A DNA stretch of 41,090 nucleotides from Candidatus Methylomirabilota bacterium (GCA_016209735.1 JACQVN010000047.1:1-41090), one strand, 5' to 3'. Shown: positions 7,697-16,306, counted from the stretch's first letter. The notes: generated by a model not told the origin, from the letters alone. Translations and numbers: made by a program.

Positions 7697-9724
7697 TCAG
7701 GCCCTCTCGATCCGCACGCACACCGGCGCGCGGGTGCTCCCGGGGATGGAGGCTGTCGCTCCCAGGATCTGTTCCCGCACCTCCCACAGGAAGTAGGGCA
7801 CGAAGATCATGCCGCGCTTCACCTCGGGGGTAACGCGGGCCGTAGTGACCGCTGCGCCGGTCGGAGCCACCAGGCGGATGCGGGACCCGTCCCGGATCTC
7901 CAGCGCCCTGGCGTCCACGTCGTTAATGTCCACGAAGCCCTCGGGGTAGTCCAGGAGGAGGATCTGGTACTCGCGACGGAGCGTCTCGCTATGTTGTACC
8001 AGGACGTTCTGGTGCCAGTAGTAGAGGGAGTGGCCGAAACTCAGGACGAAGGGGCACTCGGGGGTGGAGTAGGGGAGCGCCGTGGGACGGGGGAAAGCCA
8101 CGAAACGGAACCCGTGGTCCGGGATGCCGTCCTCGAAGAGGTCGCGGGTGCCCAGCGGCTTGTCGTGGGTGCAGGGCCACTGCCGTCCGTAATCCCGGGC
8201 CAGGTTGTTGTAGCTGGCCGCGGCGTAGGCGGGCACGGCCCGCCCGATTTCGTCCATCACGGCCGTGGCATTCCCATAACTCCAGACCGCGCCGACGGCA
8301 TCGGCCAGGGCGACGATCTGGCGCCAGGCCGGGGTGAGATCCCCCTGCGGCTCCACGGCCTTGGCCACCAACTGAATCCGCCGCTCGGTGTTGGTGAAGG
8401 TGGCCTGTTCCGCACCGAAGGCAGCCACGGGGAGGATCAGGTGGGCGTGTTTGGTGGTCTCGCTGAGGAACGTGTGCTGGACCACCACGAAGTCGAGCCG
8501 CTCCAGAACGGAGGCAACCTCTGCGGAGGCAGCTACTACCGGCTCGTGCCGGCACAGCCAGAGCGCCTTGAGGCCCGATCCCGCGCGGAGGAGCGCCTGG
8601 GCGTCCAGACCGATCTTGGCGGGCAGGCGCCCCCCCCAAAGCTCCTCCAGGCGGGCGCGGCCCGCCGCATCCCCCACCGGGACGTAGCCGGGAAAGCGGT
8701 CGGGCAGCATGCCCATGTCGCAAACGCCCTGGAGATTGTTATGCTCGGCTAACGCCAAAAGGCCTGCCCCCGGCCTCCCGAGGTTGCCACTGAGCAGGAC
8801 CAGGGTAACTATGGCCTGGACGGGCGGGGTCCCGCGTGCCTCCACGCCGGTGGAGAAGAGGATGGCCGCGGCCGCGGCCCGGCCGTAGAGCACGGCGGCC
8901 TCCTCGATGGCGTCTGGCGTCAGGCCGCAGGTGTCGGCGGCCCAGAGCAGGTCGTAGGTATGCAGGGCCTCGAAGAAGGCCTCGGCGTTTCCGCAGTGCG
9001 CCTTGATGAAGCGGGTGTCGGCCAGGCCGCGGTCCACGATCACCTTGGCCATGGCGCCATAGAGGATGGCATCGGTTCCGGGCCGGACTTGGAGGAAGCA
9101 GTCGGCGTGCTCCGCCAGGCGGTGGCGCCGCGGATCGATGACGATCAGGCGAGCCCCCTTGTTGAGCTTCGCCCGCATCACCCGGCCCCCGATGGTGGGG
9201 AGCTGCAGCCCCAGGTCCACCCCGCACACCAGGATCGCATCGCTTGTGTCCAGGTCGCGGATGGCCGTGGTGGAGGCGGGGACCCCCAGCATGTCCAGGA
9301 GGATGTCGATGCTGTTGTGGCGGAAGGCTCCCCTGCCGTGATCCACGTTGTTGGTGCCGATCAGGCAGCGGGCGAACTTCTGCAGGAGGTAGGTCTCTTC
9401 GTTCCCGCAGCGCGGGGAGTTCAGGAAGCCGACGGCGTCCGGGCCGTGCCGGTCTCGGATGCTCTTCAGGCGGTCGGCGAAGAAGCCGAAGGCCTCGCCC
9501 CAGCCGATCTCCCGGAACTGGCCGTTGCTCCGGAGGAGGGGGCGGGTCAGGCGGTCCGGCGCGCTGGCGACCTCGTTGACGTGCCAGCCGCGCACGCAGA
9601 GGTGACCCCCGTTGGTAGGGTGGCAGAGGCTGGGATAGGCCCCCTGGATCCGGTTTCCCGCCGTCTCCAGGTAGATGCCGCATCCCACCCCGCAGAAGGT
9701 GCACGTGGTCAACGTGTGGGGCAT
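7697..9724 (-). CDS. FdhA-like molybdopterin oxidoreductase lacking the canonical active-site residues
   Basis: This 675-residue protein has the formate-dehydrogenase H fold signatures. A [4Fe-4S] site is formed by Cys8, Cys11, Cys15 and Cys43 (TCTFCGVGCG and HLCVRGW). Molybdopterin-binding stretches (GTNNVD, DPRRHRLAEHAD, EHNNLQGVCDMG) and a C-terminal MopB domain are present. An ungapped mental alignment with E. coli FdhF puts Phe134 where Sec140 should ligate Mo, Arg135 where His141 sits, and Ala326 where formate-binding Arg333 sits. The codon is TTC, so this is not a missed Sec. It is therefore unlikely to oxidise formate by the known mechanism. ATG 9724 is preceded by AAGGGG; the frame is open to 10351 but that extension has no family character. 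It is the first gene of the operon. No clear promoter was found upstream. Confidence 0.88.
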   Translation of the reverse strand: MPHTLTTCTFCGVGCGIYLETAGNRIQGAYPSLCHPTNGGHLCVRGWHVNEVASAPDRLTRPLLRSNGQFREIGWGEAFGFFADRLKSIRDRHGPDAVGFLNSPRCGNEETYLLQKFARCLIGTNNVDHGRGAFRHNSIDILLDMLGVPASTTAIRDLDTSDAILVCGVDLGLQLPTIGGRVMRAKLNKGARLIVIDPRRHRLAEHADCFLQVRPGTDAILYGAMAKVIVDRGLADTRFIKAHCGNAEAFFEALHTYDLLWAADTCGLTPDAIEEAAVLYGRAAAAAILFSTGVEARGTPPVQAIVTLVLLSGNLGRPGAGLLALAEHNNLQGVCDMGMLPDRFPGYVPVGDAAGRARLEELWGGRLPAKIGLDAQALLRAGSGLKALWLCRHEPVVAASAEVASVLERLDFVVVQHTFLSETTKHAHLILPVAAFGAEQATFTNTERRIQLVAKAVEPQGDLTPAWRQIVALADAVGAVWSYGNATAVMDEIGRAVPAYAAASYNNLARDYGRQWPCTHDKPLGTRDLFEDGIPDHGFRFVAFPRPTALPYSTPECPFVLSFGHSLYYWHQNVLVQHSETLRREYQILLLDYPEGFVDINDVDARALEIRDGSRIRLVAPTGAAVTTARVTPEVKRGMIFVPYFLWEVREQILGATASIPGSTRAPVCVRIERA

Positions 9725-10366
9725 AGGGGTCCCCTTCTGGGCAGAACCGGATCTCTCGACCGGGCGATCGCCGGGGCCCGACGGTGCCTCCCGCCTTCGC
9801 CGATCCGCCGAGCCTGCCCCTCGCCCGGCACCTCGTTCCTCGCGCGCAAGGTGGCGCCCGTGGAGAATCCCTCGAAGGGGTCCTGCTGGGACGGCTGCCG
9901 ATTCATGGCCGCGGCCGGGGATTCCGGGCGGGCATCCGCGGCGAGTCGGGAGGCGCATATTGGCTGGCGAGAGCCGTCTCTCGTAGCCGATCCACTTGGC
10001 ATGCGCCCCCCCGATGCTTTCTGGCGATGCACGGAAACCGCGTTGCCAGGAAGGGAAGCAGGTTTTGGGCCAGTCGGGGGAGTTTGGCGTCATGAGGCGC
10101 CGTTTTTTTCTGGAAGGCACAAGGCGGGGCGAATACACGGCGAGAATCGGGCAGAGCAGTGGATGAAATCGGCAGTGCGAATGAGCACGACTGGTCCGAT
10201 CTGTTTTGTTGCAGACCGGAGCAATGAGGTAATGTGTCTCAATCCTGCTCCATTCTTGACAGGACTTGTCCCAAGGATAGCATGGCGTTCTCGGGGGAGT
10301 GGCTCGAAGCCGCCACACGCATAAGGAAGAGCGCGCAGAAAGGACCACCACGCGTCAAATTAGTTG
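9725..10366. other. Intergenic region between divergent units
   Basis: About 640 bases separate the minus-strand hydrogenase operon from the plus-strand DUF4178 unit. Frames crossing it have arginine- and proline-rich translations with no recognisable motifs. I see no tRNA, no convincing terminator and no clear sigma-54 or sigma-70 site for the hydrogenase operon, though its promoter must lie here. A TTGACA at 10256 has only a poor -10 partner. Confidence 0.6.
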
Positions 10367-10395
10367 TTGAATTTCCCCCCGCCCTTGCCTATGAT
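10367..10395 (+). promoter_or_regulatory. Sigma-70-like promoter for the DUF4178 unit
   Basis: TTGAAT (10367-10372), a 17-base spacer and TATGAT (10390-10395) match the consensus at 4/6 and 5/6. Transcription would start near 10402, about 110 bases before the GTG at 10514. Confidence 0.5.
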
Positions 10396-10513
10396 CCGCG
10401 CCGATACACCGCATCGGTGACGCGTCCCTTGCGTGCAGCCGGCGCTGGGATCTCCGGATAACCCATCCCGGGCCGCGCGTTCCGCCGGCCCGGACGGGGG
10501 AAGGGGAGGGTGT

Positions 10514-11152
10514 GTGTCTCCTGCCCGCGAAGTCGCATGCCCGAGCTGCGGTGCGCCTGTGAAGTTCGCGAGCGCTGTCTCACTCCTCTCCATCTGCCCC
10601 TATTGCAGCTCCACCCTCCTTCGCCGTGATCTGGACGTCGAGAACGTCGGCAAGATGGCCGAACTCGTGGCCGATTCCTCGCCCCTGCAATTGATGGCGG
10701 AAGGTCGGTACCGGGGGGCCTATTTCACCGTGGTGGGCCGCATCCAGGTGGAGTATTCCGAAGGGACCTGGAACGAGTGGTTCATCCTGTTCGGTGATGG
10801 GCGCACCGGCTGGCTGGGAGAGGCCTCCGGCTCCTATACGGTGTCGTTCGAGACCCCGGTGCAGGAGGCGATTCCGCCCTGGGAGGGTCTCCATCCGGGC
10901 CTGCAGGTGACCCTCAAGGGCCGGCCCTACGAGGTCTCCGACCTGCGGGAGGCCAAGGTCGTGGGCGGGGAAGGCGAACTGCCTTTCCGGGTCGGGTGCG
11001 GGTACGCGGCTCGCGTCGCGGACCTCCGGACGGATAGCGAAAGGTTCGCTACCCTGGAGTACAGCGACGAGACGCCCCGCGTCTTTCTGGGCGAGGCCGT
11101 CGAATTCGGCGCGCTCCAGCTCCGCGGACTCCGCCGCTTCGAGGGGTGGTGA
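10514..11152 (+). CDS. DUF4178 protein with N-terminal zinc ribbon
   Basis: This 212-residue soluble protein begins with a CPSCG...CPYC zinc ribbon (about residues 8-33) and continues with a DUF4178 domain (MAEGRYRGAYFTVVGRIQVE, then EWFILFGDGRTGWLGE). The domain has no known biochemical activity. It is often encoded with DUF350 proteins, spermidine-synthase-like proteins and PspA/SPFH proteins. GTG 10514 is preferred because GGGGAGGG lies four bases upstream and it starts just before the zinc ribbon; an ATG at 10433 would add 27 low-complexity residues. The next gene starts one base after the stop. Confidence 0.78.
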   Translation: MSPAREVACPSCGAPVKFASAVSLLSICPYCSSTLLRRDLDVENVGKMAELVADSSPLQLMAEGRYRGAYFTVVGRIQVEYSEGTWNEWFILFGDGRTGWLGEASGSYTVSFETPVQEAIPPWEGLHPGLQVTLKGRPYEVSDLREAKVVGGEGELPFRVGCGYAARVADLRTDSERFATLEYSDETPRVFLGEAVEFGALQLRGLRRFEGW

Positions 11153-11153
11153 G

Positions 11154-12491
11154 GTGACAGCGACCCCCCAAGCACCGGTCGACAGCCGTCCCCGAAAGCC
11201 GGCCGCGCCATCGGCCAAGACCCTGACCTGCTCGGGATGCGGCGCGCCGCTTGCGGTGCGCGCGCCAGGCCATTCGCTCTCCGTCGCCTGCGGCTCCTGC
11301 GGGGCGGTCCTGGACGCCAAGGACCCCAATCTCCAGATCATCGCCTCGTTCGAGAAGCGGACCAAGCTCAAGCCGTTGATTCCCCTCGGCACGCGCGGCA
11401 GGTTCCGCGGCCAGCCCTTCGAGGTGATCGGCTTCCTCGTCCGCCAGGTTACGATCGAGGGCGAGACCTTCGCCTGGTCGGAGTACCTGCTCTTCAATCC
11501 GTTCCAGGGATTTCGCTGGCTCACGGAGTACCAGGGCCACTGGATCTCCGCCAAAACGGCCTCGGGGATTCCCAAGGCCGATCCCAGCGGAGGCGAGGGG
11601 GCGGTCAGCTACCTGGGGGCGACTTTCCGTCACTTCCAGATGGCCGAGGCGGAAACGATCTACGTCCTGGGCGAGTTTCCCTGGCGCGTGCAGGCGGGGG
11701 AGCGGGTCGTGGTGGAGGACTACATCAGCCCGCCCCGGATTCTCTCCAGCGAGGTGACGCCCGAGGAGCGCACCTGGTCCATCGGCGAGCACGTGGACGG
11801 CGAGCAGGTCTGGAAGGCTTTCAAGCTGTCCGGGAGCCCGCCACCCCGCGAGGGAGTCGGGGTCGCAGAGCCCTCGCCGTACGCCCCCCAGGCGCGGACG
11901 ATGCGCTGGCTCTTTCTGGCCTTCCTGGCCGCGGCCTTCGTCTTGAATCTTCTCTTCGGCCTGATGGCACAGAACCGCGTGGTCTATTCGAAGCAGTTCC
12001 AATACGTCCGGGGCCAGGGGAGCCCGGCGGTGGTGACCGAGCCCTTCGAGCTCACCGGCCGCCGCTCCAACGTTCTGGTCGAGATCGCCACCACCGTGAC
12101 GAATCAGTGGGCCTATTTCACCCTGGCCCTGATCGACGAGGCCACGGGCCAGGCCCTCGATTTCGGGCGCGAGGTCGCCTTCTACGCCGGCGTGGAGGAT
12201 GGCGAGTCCTGGACGGAGGGGAGCCGGAACGATTCCGTCTACCTCTCGAGCGTGCCCTCCGGGCGCTACTACCTGCTGATCAGCCCGGAGACGGACGCCG
12301 CCGGCCTGGGGTACACCCTGCGGATCCGCCGGGATGTGCCGCGGACGATGCACTTCTTCGTGGCCCTGGGGCTCCTGGCCATCCTGCCCCTCTGGTTCTG
12401 GTTCCGCAAGGCCCACTTCGAGTACAGGCGCTGGCGGGAGAGCGACCATCCGTGGGTCGAGTCAGGAGGATCGGACGAGGATGATGACTAA
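11154..12491 (+). CDS. DUF4178 membrane protein with zinc ribbon and two transmembrane helices
   Basis: This 445-residue protein starts at GTG, one base after the upstream TGA. It opens with a zinc ribbon (CSGCGAPL...CGSCGAVL, about 23-50) followed by a DUF4178 domain (RGRFRGQPFEVIGFLVRQV, then AWSEYLLFNPFQGFRWL). A first helix (about 249-271) leads into a beta-rich segment of about 125 residues, probably extracytoplasmic. A second helix (about 399-417) and an acidic tail ending in DEDDD follow. The beta-rich segment resembles a small jelly-roll or PPC-like fold (VPSGRYYLLISPE), but that is an impression. It is a likely membrane-surface sensor or scaffold paired with the shorter DUF4178 protein. 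Confidence 0.78.
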   Translation: MTATPQAPVDSRPRKPAAPSAKTLTCSGCGAPLAVRAPGHSLSVACGSCGAVLDAKDPNLQIIASFEKRTKLKPLIPLGTRGRFRGQPFEVIGFLVRQVTIEGETFAWSEYLLFNPFQGFRWLTEYQGHWISAKTASGIPKADPSGGEGAVSYLGATFRHFQMAEAETIYVLGEFPWRVQAGERVVVEDYISPPRILSSEVTPEERTWSIGEHVDGEQVWKAFKLSGSPPPREGVGVAEPSPYAPQARTMRWLFLAFLAAAFVLNLLFGLMAQNRVVYSKQFQYVRGQGSPAVVTEPFELTGRRSNVLVEIATTVTNQWAYFTLALIDEATGQALDFGREVAFYAGVEDGESWTEGSRNDSVYLSSVPSGRYYLLISPETDAAGLGYTLRIRRDVPRTMHFFVALGLLAILPLWFWFRKAHFEYRRWRESDHPWVESGGSDEDDD

Positions 12492-12666
12492 GCTGTATGC
12501 GGTATTCGGGGCCTTGGTGCTGCTGGCTTTGTCGGGGGCGCACTACGCGGGATGGAGTCCGAGCGACGCGACGGAAGTCAAGGGGGTGCCCAAGTCAGTC
12601 CGAGACAACCCGGGCTCGTACCGCTCCTCGTACGGTTCGGGGCGTCACTTCGCGGGAGGAAAATAG
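12481..12666 (+). CDS. Small single-helix membrane peptide, unknown function
   Basis: This 61-residue frame overlaps the end of the DUF4178 gene by 11 bases. It consists of a hydrophobic N-terminal helix (LYAVFGALVLLALSGAHYAG) and a Gly/Ser-rich tail with VPKSVRDNPGSYRSSYGSG. AGGAGG lies about 10 bases upstream of the first ATG, and a second ATG follows at once. The DUF350 gene begins two bases after its stop, so translational coupling is likely. The tail pattern resembles short proteins that recur between DUF4178 and DUF350 genes, but I cannot name the family. Confidence 0.65.
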   Translation: MMTKLYAVFGALVLLALSGAHYAGWSPSDATEVKGVPKSVRDNPGSYRSSYGSGRHFAGGK

Positions 12667-12668
12667 TC

Positions 12669-12884
12669 ATGGCGGAACAGCTCAATTGGTGGCCCGTGGT
12701 GGCGGCACTGTTCTACGCGATCCTCGGCCTGGTGGTGTTCGCCCTGGCGTTCGTGATCGTGGACCGCCTGACCCCCTACCATCTCTGGAAGGAGATCATC
12801 GACGACCAGAACGTCGCCCTGGCCATCATCGTCGGGTCGGTGGCGATCGGGATCGCCATCATCGTGGCGGCGTCCATTCACTGA
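12669..12884 (+). CDS. DUF350 family membrane protein
   Basis: This 71-residue protein has two transmembrane helices (VVAALFYAILGLVVFALAFV and AIIVGSVAIGIAIIVAASI) separated by a conserved polar loop (DRLTPYHLWKEIIDDQN). That arrangement is one DUF350 repeat; many family members have two. The YjfL/DUF350 family is a marker of conserved operons with polyamine-synthase-like and stress proteins. The start ATG has GGGAGGA eight or so bases upstream. Confidence 0.8.
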   Translation: MAEQLNWWPVVAALFYAILGLVVFALAFVIVDRLTPYHLWKEIIDDQNVALAIIVGSVAIGIAIIVAASIH

Positions 12885-12901
12885 GGAGGGCAGAGATCTC
12901 C

Positions 12902-14407
12902 GTGCCGTCCGCGGTCTACGTCAGCGTCGTCGTCATCGCCACGGCCGGCCTCATCTACGAACTGATTGCCGCCGCCGCGGCGTCCTACCTGCTCGGGGAT
13001 TCCCTTACCCAGTTCTCCACGGTGATCGGGAGCTACCTGTTTGCCATGGGGATCGGCTCCTACCTCTCCCGCTATCTCCGGCGGAACCTGGCGGCCTGGT
13101 TCGTCCAGGGACAGATCCTGGTGGGGCTGGCGGGGGGATGGTCGGCCGCCCTGCTGTTCCTGGCCTTCGTCCACACGCAGTATTTCCGGGCGATCTTGTA
13201 CGGGCTGGTCGGCGCCATCGGCGTCCTGGTGGGCCTGGAGATTCCCCTCCTCCTCCGCTTGCTGCGCCAGCGCCTGGCCCTGCGCGAGCTGGTCGCTCAC
13301 GTCCTCTCCCTGGATTACCTGGGCGCGCTGGCGGCCTCCATCCTCTTCCCGCTCTTCCTGGTGCCCCGCCTCGGACTGATCCGCACCGCCTTCGCCTTCG
13401 GCCTGGCCAACGTGGCCGTCGGCCTCTGGTCCACGTGGATCTTCCGGCAGGAGATCGTGGTGGCGCGATTCCTGCGGGCGGTGGCCGTGGCCGCCATGCT
13501 CATCCTGGGCGGGGGGCTGATCGCGGCGGAGCAGCTCACCGCCTGGGCGGAAGTCCGCCTGTACGCGGACGAGGTCATCCTGGCCCGGTCCTCGCCGTAC
13601 CAGCGGATTGTCCTGACGCGCGCCGGGGACGATGTCCGCCTCTTCCTCAACGGACACCTGCAGTTCTCCTCGCGGGACGAGTACCGATACCACGAGGCGC
13701 TGATCCACCCCGCCCTGGCCGCCCATCCGGATCCCCGGCGGGTTCTCGTCCTGGGCGGGGGGGATGGGCTGGGGCTCCGGGAGATCCTCAAGTACCCGGC
13801 GGTCCGCTCGGTGACGCTGGTGGATCTGGATCCCGAGATGACCCGCCTCTTCTCCACCCACGCGTTCCTGCGGGGGCTCAACGAGGGCGCCTTCGCCGAT
13901 CGGCGCGTGAGGGTCGTCAATGACGACGCCTTCGTGTGGCTCGACCGCCAGACGGACGTTTTCGACGTCGTCATCGTCGACCTCCCCGATCCGCACAGCT
14001 TCTCCCTCGGCAAGCTGTATTCCCGCTCCTTTTACCGGCTGGTCCGGTCCCGGCTGGCGCCGGGCGGCCTGGCCACGGTCCAGGCGACCTCGCCCCTGTT
14101 CGCCCGCCGCTCCTTCTGGTGCATCGTCGAGACGATTGGGAGTGCGGGCCTGCTGCCGCACCCCTATCACGTCCATGTTCCCTCCTTCGGCGCGTGGGGG
14201 TTCGTGCTGGCGAGCCAGACGCCCTACCAGCCGCCCCGGCGCTACCCGGAGGGATTGCGGTTCCTGACGGTGCGGGGCACCCCGGCACTGTTCGACTTCC
14301 CGCCGGACATGGCCCGCGTGCCCGTGGAGGTCAACCGCCTGGACAATCAAGTGCTCGTCCAGTATTACGCCGAGGAGTGGCGCCGCGTGTTCCCCTCGTC
14401 GTATTAG
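12902..14407 (+). CDS. Membrane-anchored spermidine-synthase-like protein
   Basis: This 501-residue fusion has about seven transmembrane helices (residues 1-210) followed by a SpeE-type methyltransferase-fold domain (about 220-501). The nucleotide-binding GGGDG motif is at 285-289, followed by LVDLDPE, VNDDAFVWL and IVDLPDPHSFSLGKLYSRSF. These correspond to the decarboxy-SAM site and catalytic Asp region of aminopropyltransferases. Start is GTG 12902, with GGAGG 12 bases upstream. No decarboxylase gene is in the window, so the true substrate is uncertain; it may modify a polyamine or another amine at the membrane. Confidence 0.8.
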   Translation: MPSAVYVSVVVIATAGLIYELIAAAAASYLLGDSLTQFSTVIGSYLFAMGIGSYLSRYLRRNLAAWFVQGQILVGLAGGWSAALLFLAFVHTQYFRAILYGLVGAIGVLVGLEIPLLLRLLRQRLALRELVAHVLSLDYLGALAASILFPLFLVPRLGLIRTAFAFGLANVAVGLWSTWIFRQEIVVARFLRAVAVAAMLILGGGLIAAEQLTAWAEVRLYADEVILARSSPYQRIVLTRAGDDVRLFLNGHLQFSSRDEYRYHEALIHPALAAHPDPRRVLVLGGGDGLGLREILKYPAVRSVTLVDLDPEMTRLFSTHAFLRGLNEGAFADRRVRVVNDDAFVWLDRQTDVFDVVIVDLPDPHSFSLGKLYSRSFYRLVRSRLAPGGLATVQATSPLFARRSFWCIVETIGSAGLLPHPYHVHVPSFGAWGFVLASQTPYQPPRRYPEGLRFLTVRGTPALFDFPPDMARVPVEVNRLDNQVLVQYYAEEWRRVFPSSY

Positions 14408-14429
14408 GCCGAACGTCGTGGGTCCGCCA

Positions 14430-14640
14430 CGGAGACGCGAAGACGCGGCGCCAGGGAGACGCGGGGACGCAGGGACACAGAGACGCGGTGACAGGGAGCA
14501 GGGCCTGACTGTTTGCCGAGCCGACAGCCCTTGCCTCGGGACACGCGTTAGGATTGGTCTGATCGATGGTGATCTGTGCCTTTTCCTTGATTCAGGCGCT
14601 CCTCCGTGTCCCCGTGTCTCCGCGTCCCCGTGTCTGCATG
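14430..14640. repeat. Inverted-repeat element made of GACGCGG/GGGACAC words
   Basis: A left block of repeated GACGC and GGGACGC/GGGACAC words (14430-14492) faces a right block of CCGTGTC, CCCGTGTC and CCGCGTC words (14605-14637). A single strand could fold into a long imperfect hairpin. It fills the gap between the spermidine-synthase-like and FAD-protein genes; no other feature is seen there. Confidence 0.6.
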
Positions 14641-14669
14641 GTGAAATGTTTGGGATGAGGCGGAACGGC

Positions 14670-16298
14670 ATGGAGGTACAAGATGTCAGCAGACGGGACC
14701 TCCTGATCGGCAGCCTGACGCTGGCGGGGGGGCAGCTTGCCGGCTGGGGCCGGACCTCCGCCGCGGCGGCGGATGGGGCGGCGGGGCGGATCGTCGGCAC
14801 GTCCTGTCGGGAGGGACACCTCCTTCTCGGCGGATTCGCCTTTCCCCGGGCAACCCGCACCGAACGCGCCTCGGTCGTGATCGTGGGCGGCGGCGTGGCC
14901 GGGCTGGCCGCCGCGCGGCGGCTCCGGCGGGCAGGCTTTCGCGATTTTCTCGTGGTGGAGCTGGAGGAGACGGTCGGGGGGAACGCCCGCGCCGGGAGGA
15001 CGGAGGTCACGGCCTTTCCCTGGGGCTCCCACTATCTTCCGTTGCCGGGGCCGGAAACGCGGGAGGTCAAGCGGCTTCTGTTCGAGCTGGGGGTGATCGA
15101 GCGGTTCGACCGCCGGGGACGGCCGACCTACGACGAGCGGCACCTCGCTCACGCTCCCCAGGAGCGGCTGTTCATCCACGGCCGGTGGCAGAGCGGCATC
15201 TACCCCTGGACAGGCGCTACGGCGCGAGACCTGGCGGAGTACGCCGCGTTCCGGGAGGCGATGACGCGATTTCGGGACTGGCGGGATGCCGCTGGGCGCC
15301 GCGCCTTCACCATCCCGCGAGCCGCGGGCGCGCCCGGCGCCTTCCGGGAGCTGGACCGGATCTCCATGGCGGAATACCTCCGGTCCAATGGATGGACCTC
15401 GCGGCGGCTCCACTGGTACGTGGAGTACGGGATGCGGGATGACTATGGCGTCGGCGCCGCCGAAGTCTCGGCGTGGGCCGGCATTCACTACTACGCCGCG
15501 CGCCTGCATGATCCGGAGTACGAGGACGTCGTGCTGACCTGGCCGGAGGGAAACGGCTGGCTGGTCGATCGCATGGCGGAGCCGGCCCGCGACCAGATCC
15601 GGGTCGGGCAGCTCGTGTATAACGTGGCGCAGGCCGGGAACAGGGTGGCGGTGGAGGTCTTTGACCTCCAGAGCCGGGTTAGCTATCGCCTCCTGGCGCG
15701 CGAGGCGATCCTGGCCTGCCCGCTATTCGTCGCGGCCCGTCTGTATCGGCCCTGGCGCGAGAAGCCGCCCGCGTTCCTGTCATCCTTTCATTACGCCCCC
15801 TGGCTCGTGGCCAACCTTCACCTGCCCGCCCCCCCCGATGACGGCCCGGGTGTCCCCCTGGCGTGGGACAACATCATCTATGAGAGCGAGGCGTTGGGCT
15901 ACGTGGTGGCGACGCACCAGAGCCTGCGGATCTCCCGGGGCCCGACCGTCTGGACGTACTATCAGTCCTTTCCCCACCGGGCCCCGCAGGCCGTGAGGCG
16001 CGAGTTCCTGGGCGGATCCTGGGAGACCTTCCGAGATCGGATCCTGGCCGATCTCTCCCGCGCGCATCCGGAGATCGGCCGGCGGGCGCGGCGCCTGGAC
16101 GTCATGCTCTACGGCCACGCCATGGTCCGGCCCGAGATCGGTTTCGTCTGCGGCCGGGCGCGGGAGCAGGCCATCAGCGCTTCCCGCGGGCCGGTCCACC
16201 TGGCCCACGCGGACCTCTCGGGCCTCTCGCTGTTCGAGGAAGCGTTCGAGTGGGGCACCCGCGCCGCGGCGCAGGCGCTCGCACGTCTCGGGCGGTAA
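14670..16298 (+). CDS. Tat-exported FAD-dependent amine-oxidase-like protein
   Basis: This 542-residue flavoprotein has a twin-arginine signal (SRRDLLIGSLTLAGG, Arg8-Arg9). The FAD-binding Rossmann motif is at about 69-100 (VVIVGGGVAGLAAARRL, then ELEETVGGNAR). The C-terminal FAD motif LSGLSLFEEAFEWG is typical of the flavin amine oxidase/phytoene desaturase superfamily. It lies downstream of a spermidine-synthase-like gene, so an amine substrate in the periplasm is an attractive guess. ATG 14670 follows GAGG; ATGs at 14646 and 14655 are alternatives that would add up to eight residues. A repeat-filled 260-base gap separates it from the preceding gene, so it may have its own promoter. Confidence 0.78.
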   Translation: MEVQDVSRRDLLIGSLTLAGGQLAGWGRTSAAAADGAAGRIVGTSCREGHLLLGGFAFPRATRTERASVVIVGGGVAGLAAARRLRRAGFRDFLVVELEETVGGNARAGRTEVTAFPWGSHYLPLPGPETREVKRLLFELGVIERFDRRGRPTYDERHLAHAPQERLFIHGRWQSGIYPWTGATARDLAEYAAFREAMTRFRDWRDAAGRRAFTIPRAAGAPGAFRELDRISMAEYLRSNGWTSRRLHWYVEYGMRDDYGVGAAEVSAWAGIHYYAARLHDPEYEDVVLTWPEGNGWLVDRMAEPARDQIRVGQLVYNVAQAGNRVAVEVFDLQSRVSYRLLAREAILACPLFVAARLYRPWREKPPAFLSSFHYAPWLVANLHLPAPPDDGPGVPLAWDNIIYESEALGYVVATHQSLRISRGPTVWTYYQSFPHRAPQAVRREFLGGSWETFRDRILADLSRAHPEIGRRARRLDVMLYGHAMVRPEIGFVCGRAREQAISASRGPVHLAHADLSGLSLFEEAFEWGTRAAAQALARLGR

Positions 16299-16306
16299 AA
16301 CACAGT

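Noticed and set aside
9310-9340. A selenocysteine codon in the FdhA-like gene
   Set aside because: The aligned codon is TTC (Phe); there is no in-frame TGA.
10089-10120. Terminator-like GGCG...CGCC followed by seven T
   Set aside because: The stem is only about four base pairs and no plus-strand gene ends upstream.
10256-10283. TTGACA at 10256 as promoter of the DUF4178 unit
   Set aside because: The -10 partner (TAGCAT at 16 bases) is poorer and farther away than TTGAAT-17-TATGAT at 10367.
9725-10351. N-terminal extension of the FdhA-like frame (209 extra residues)
   Set aside because: The extension is Arg/Pro-rich with no family character, and ATG 9724 has a good AAGGGG site right before the iron-sulfur motif.
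12497-12901. Long 5' extension of the spermidine-synthase-like frame
   Set aside because: It runs through the small-peptide and DUF350 genes in another frame and is Arg/Gly-rich; GTG 12902 begins the first helix.
12878-15010. Very long minus-strand frame opposite the spermidine-synthase and FAD genes
   Set aside because: It is a shadow of GC-rich codon use on the plus strand; the translation is Arg/Gly/Gln-rich without domains.
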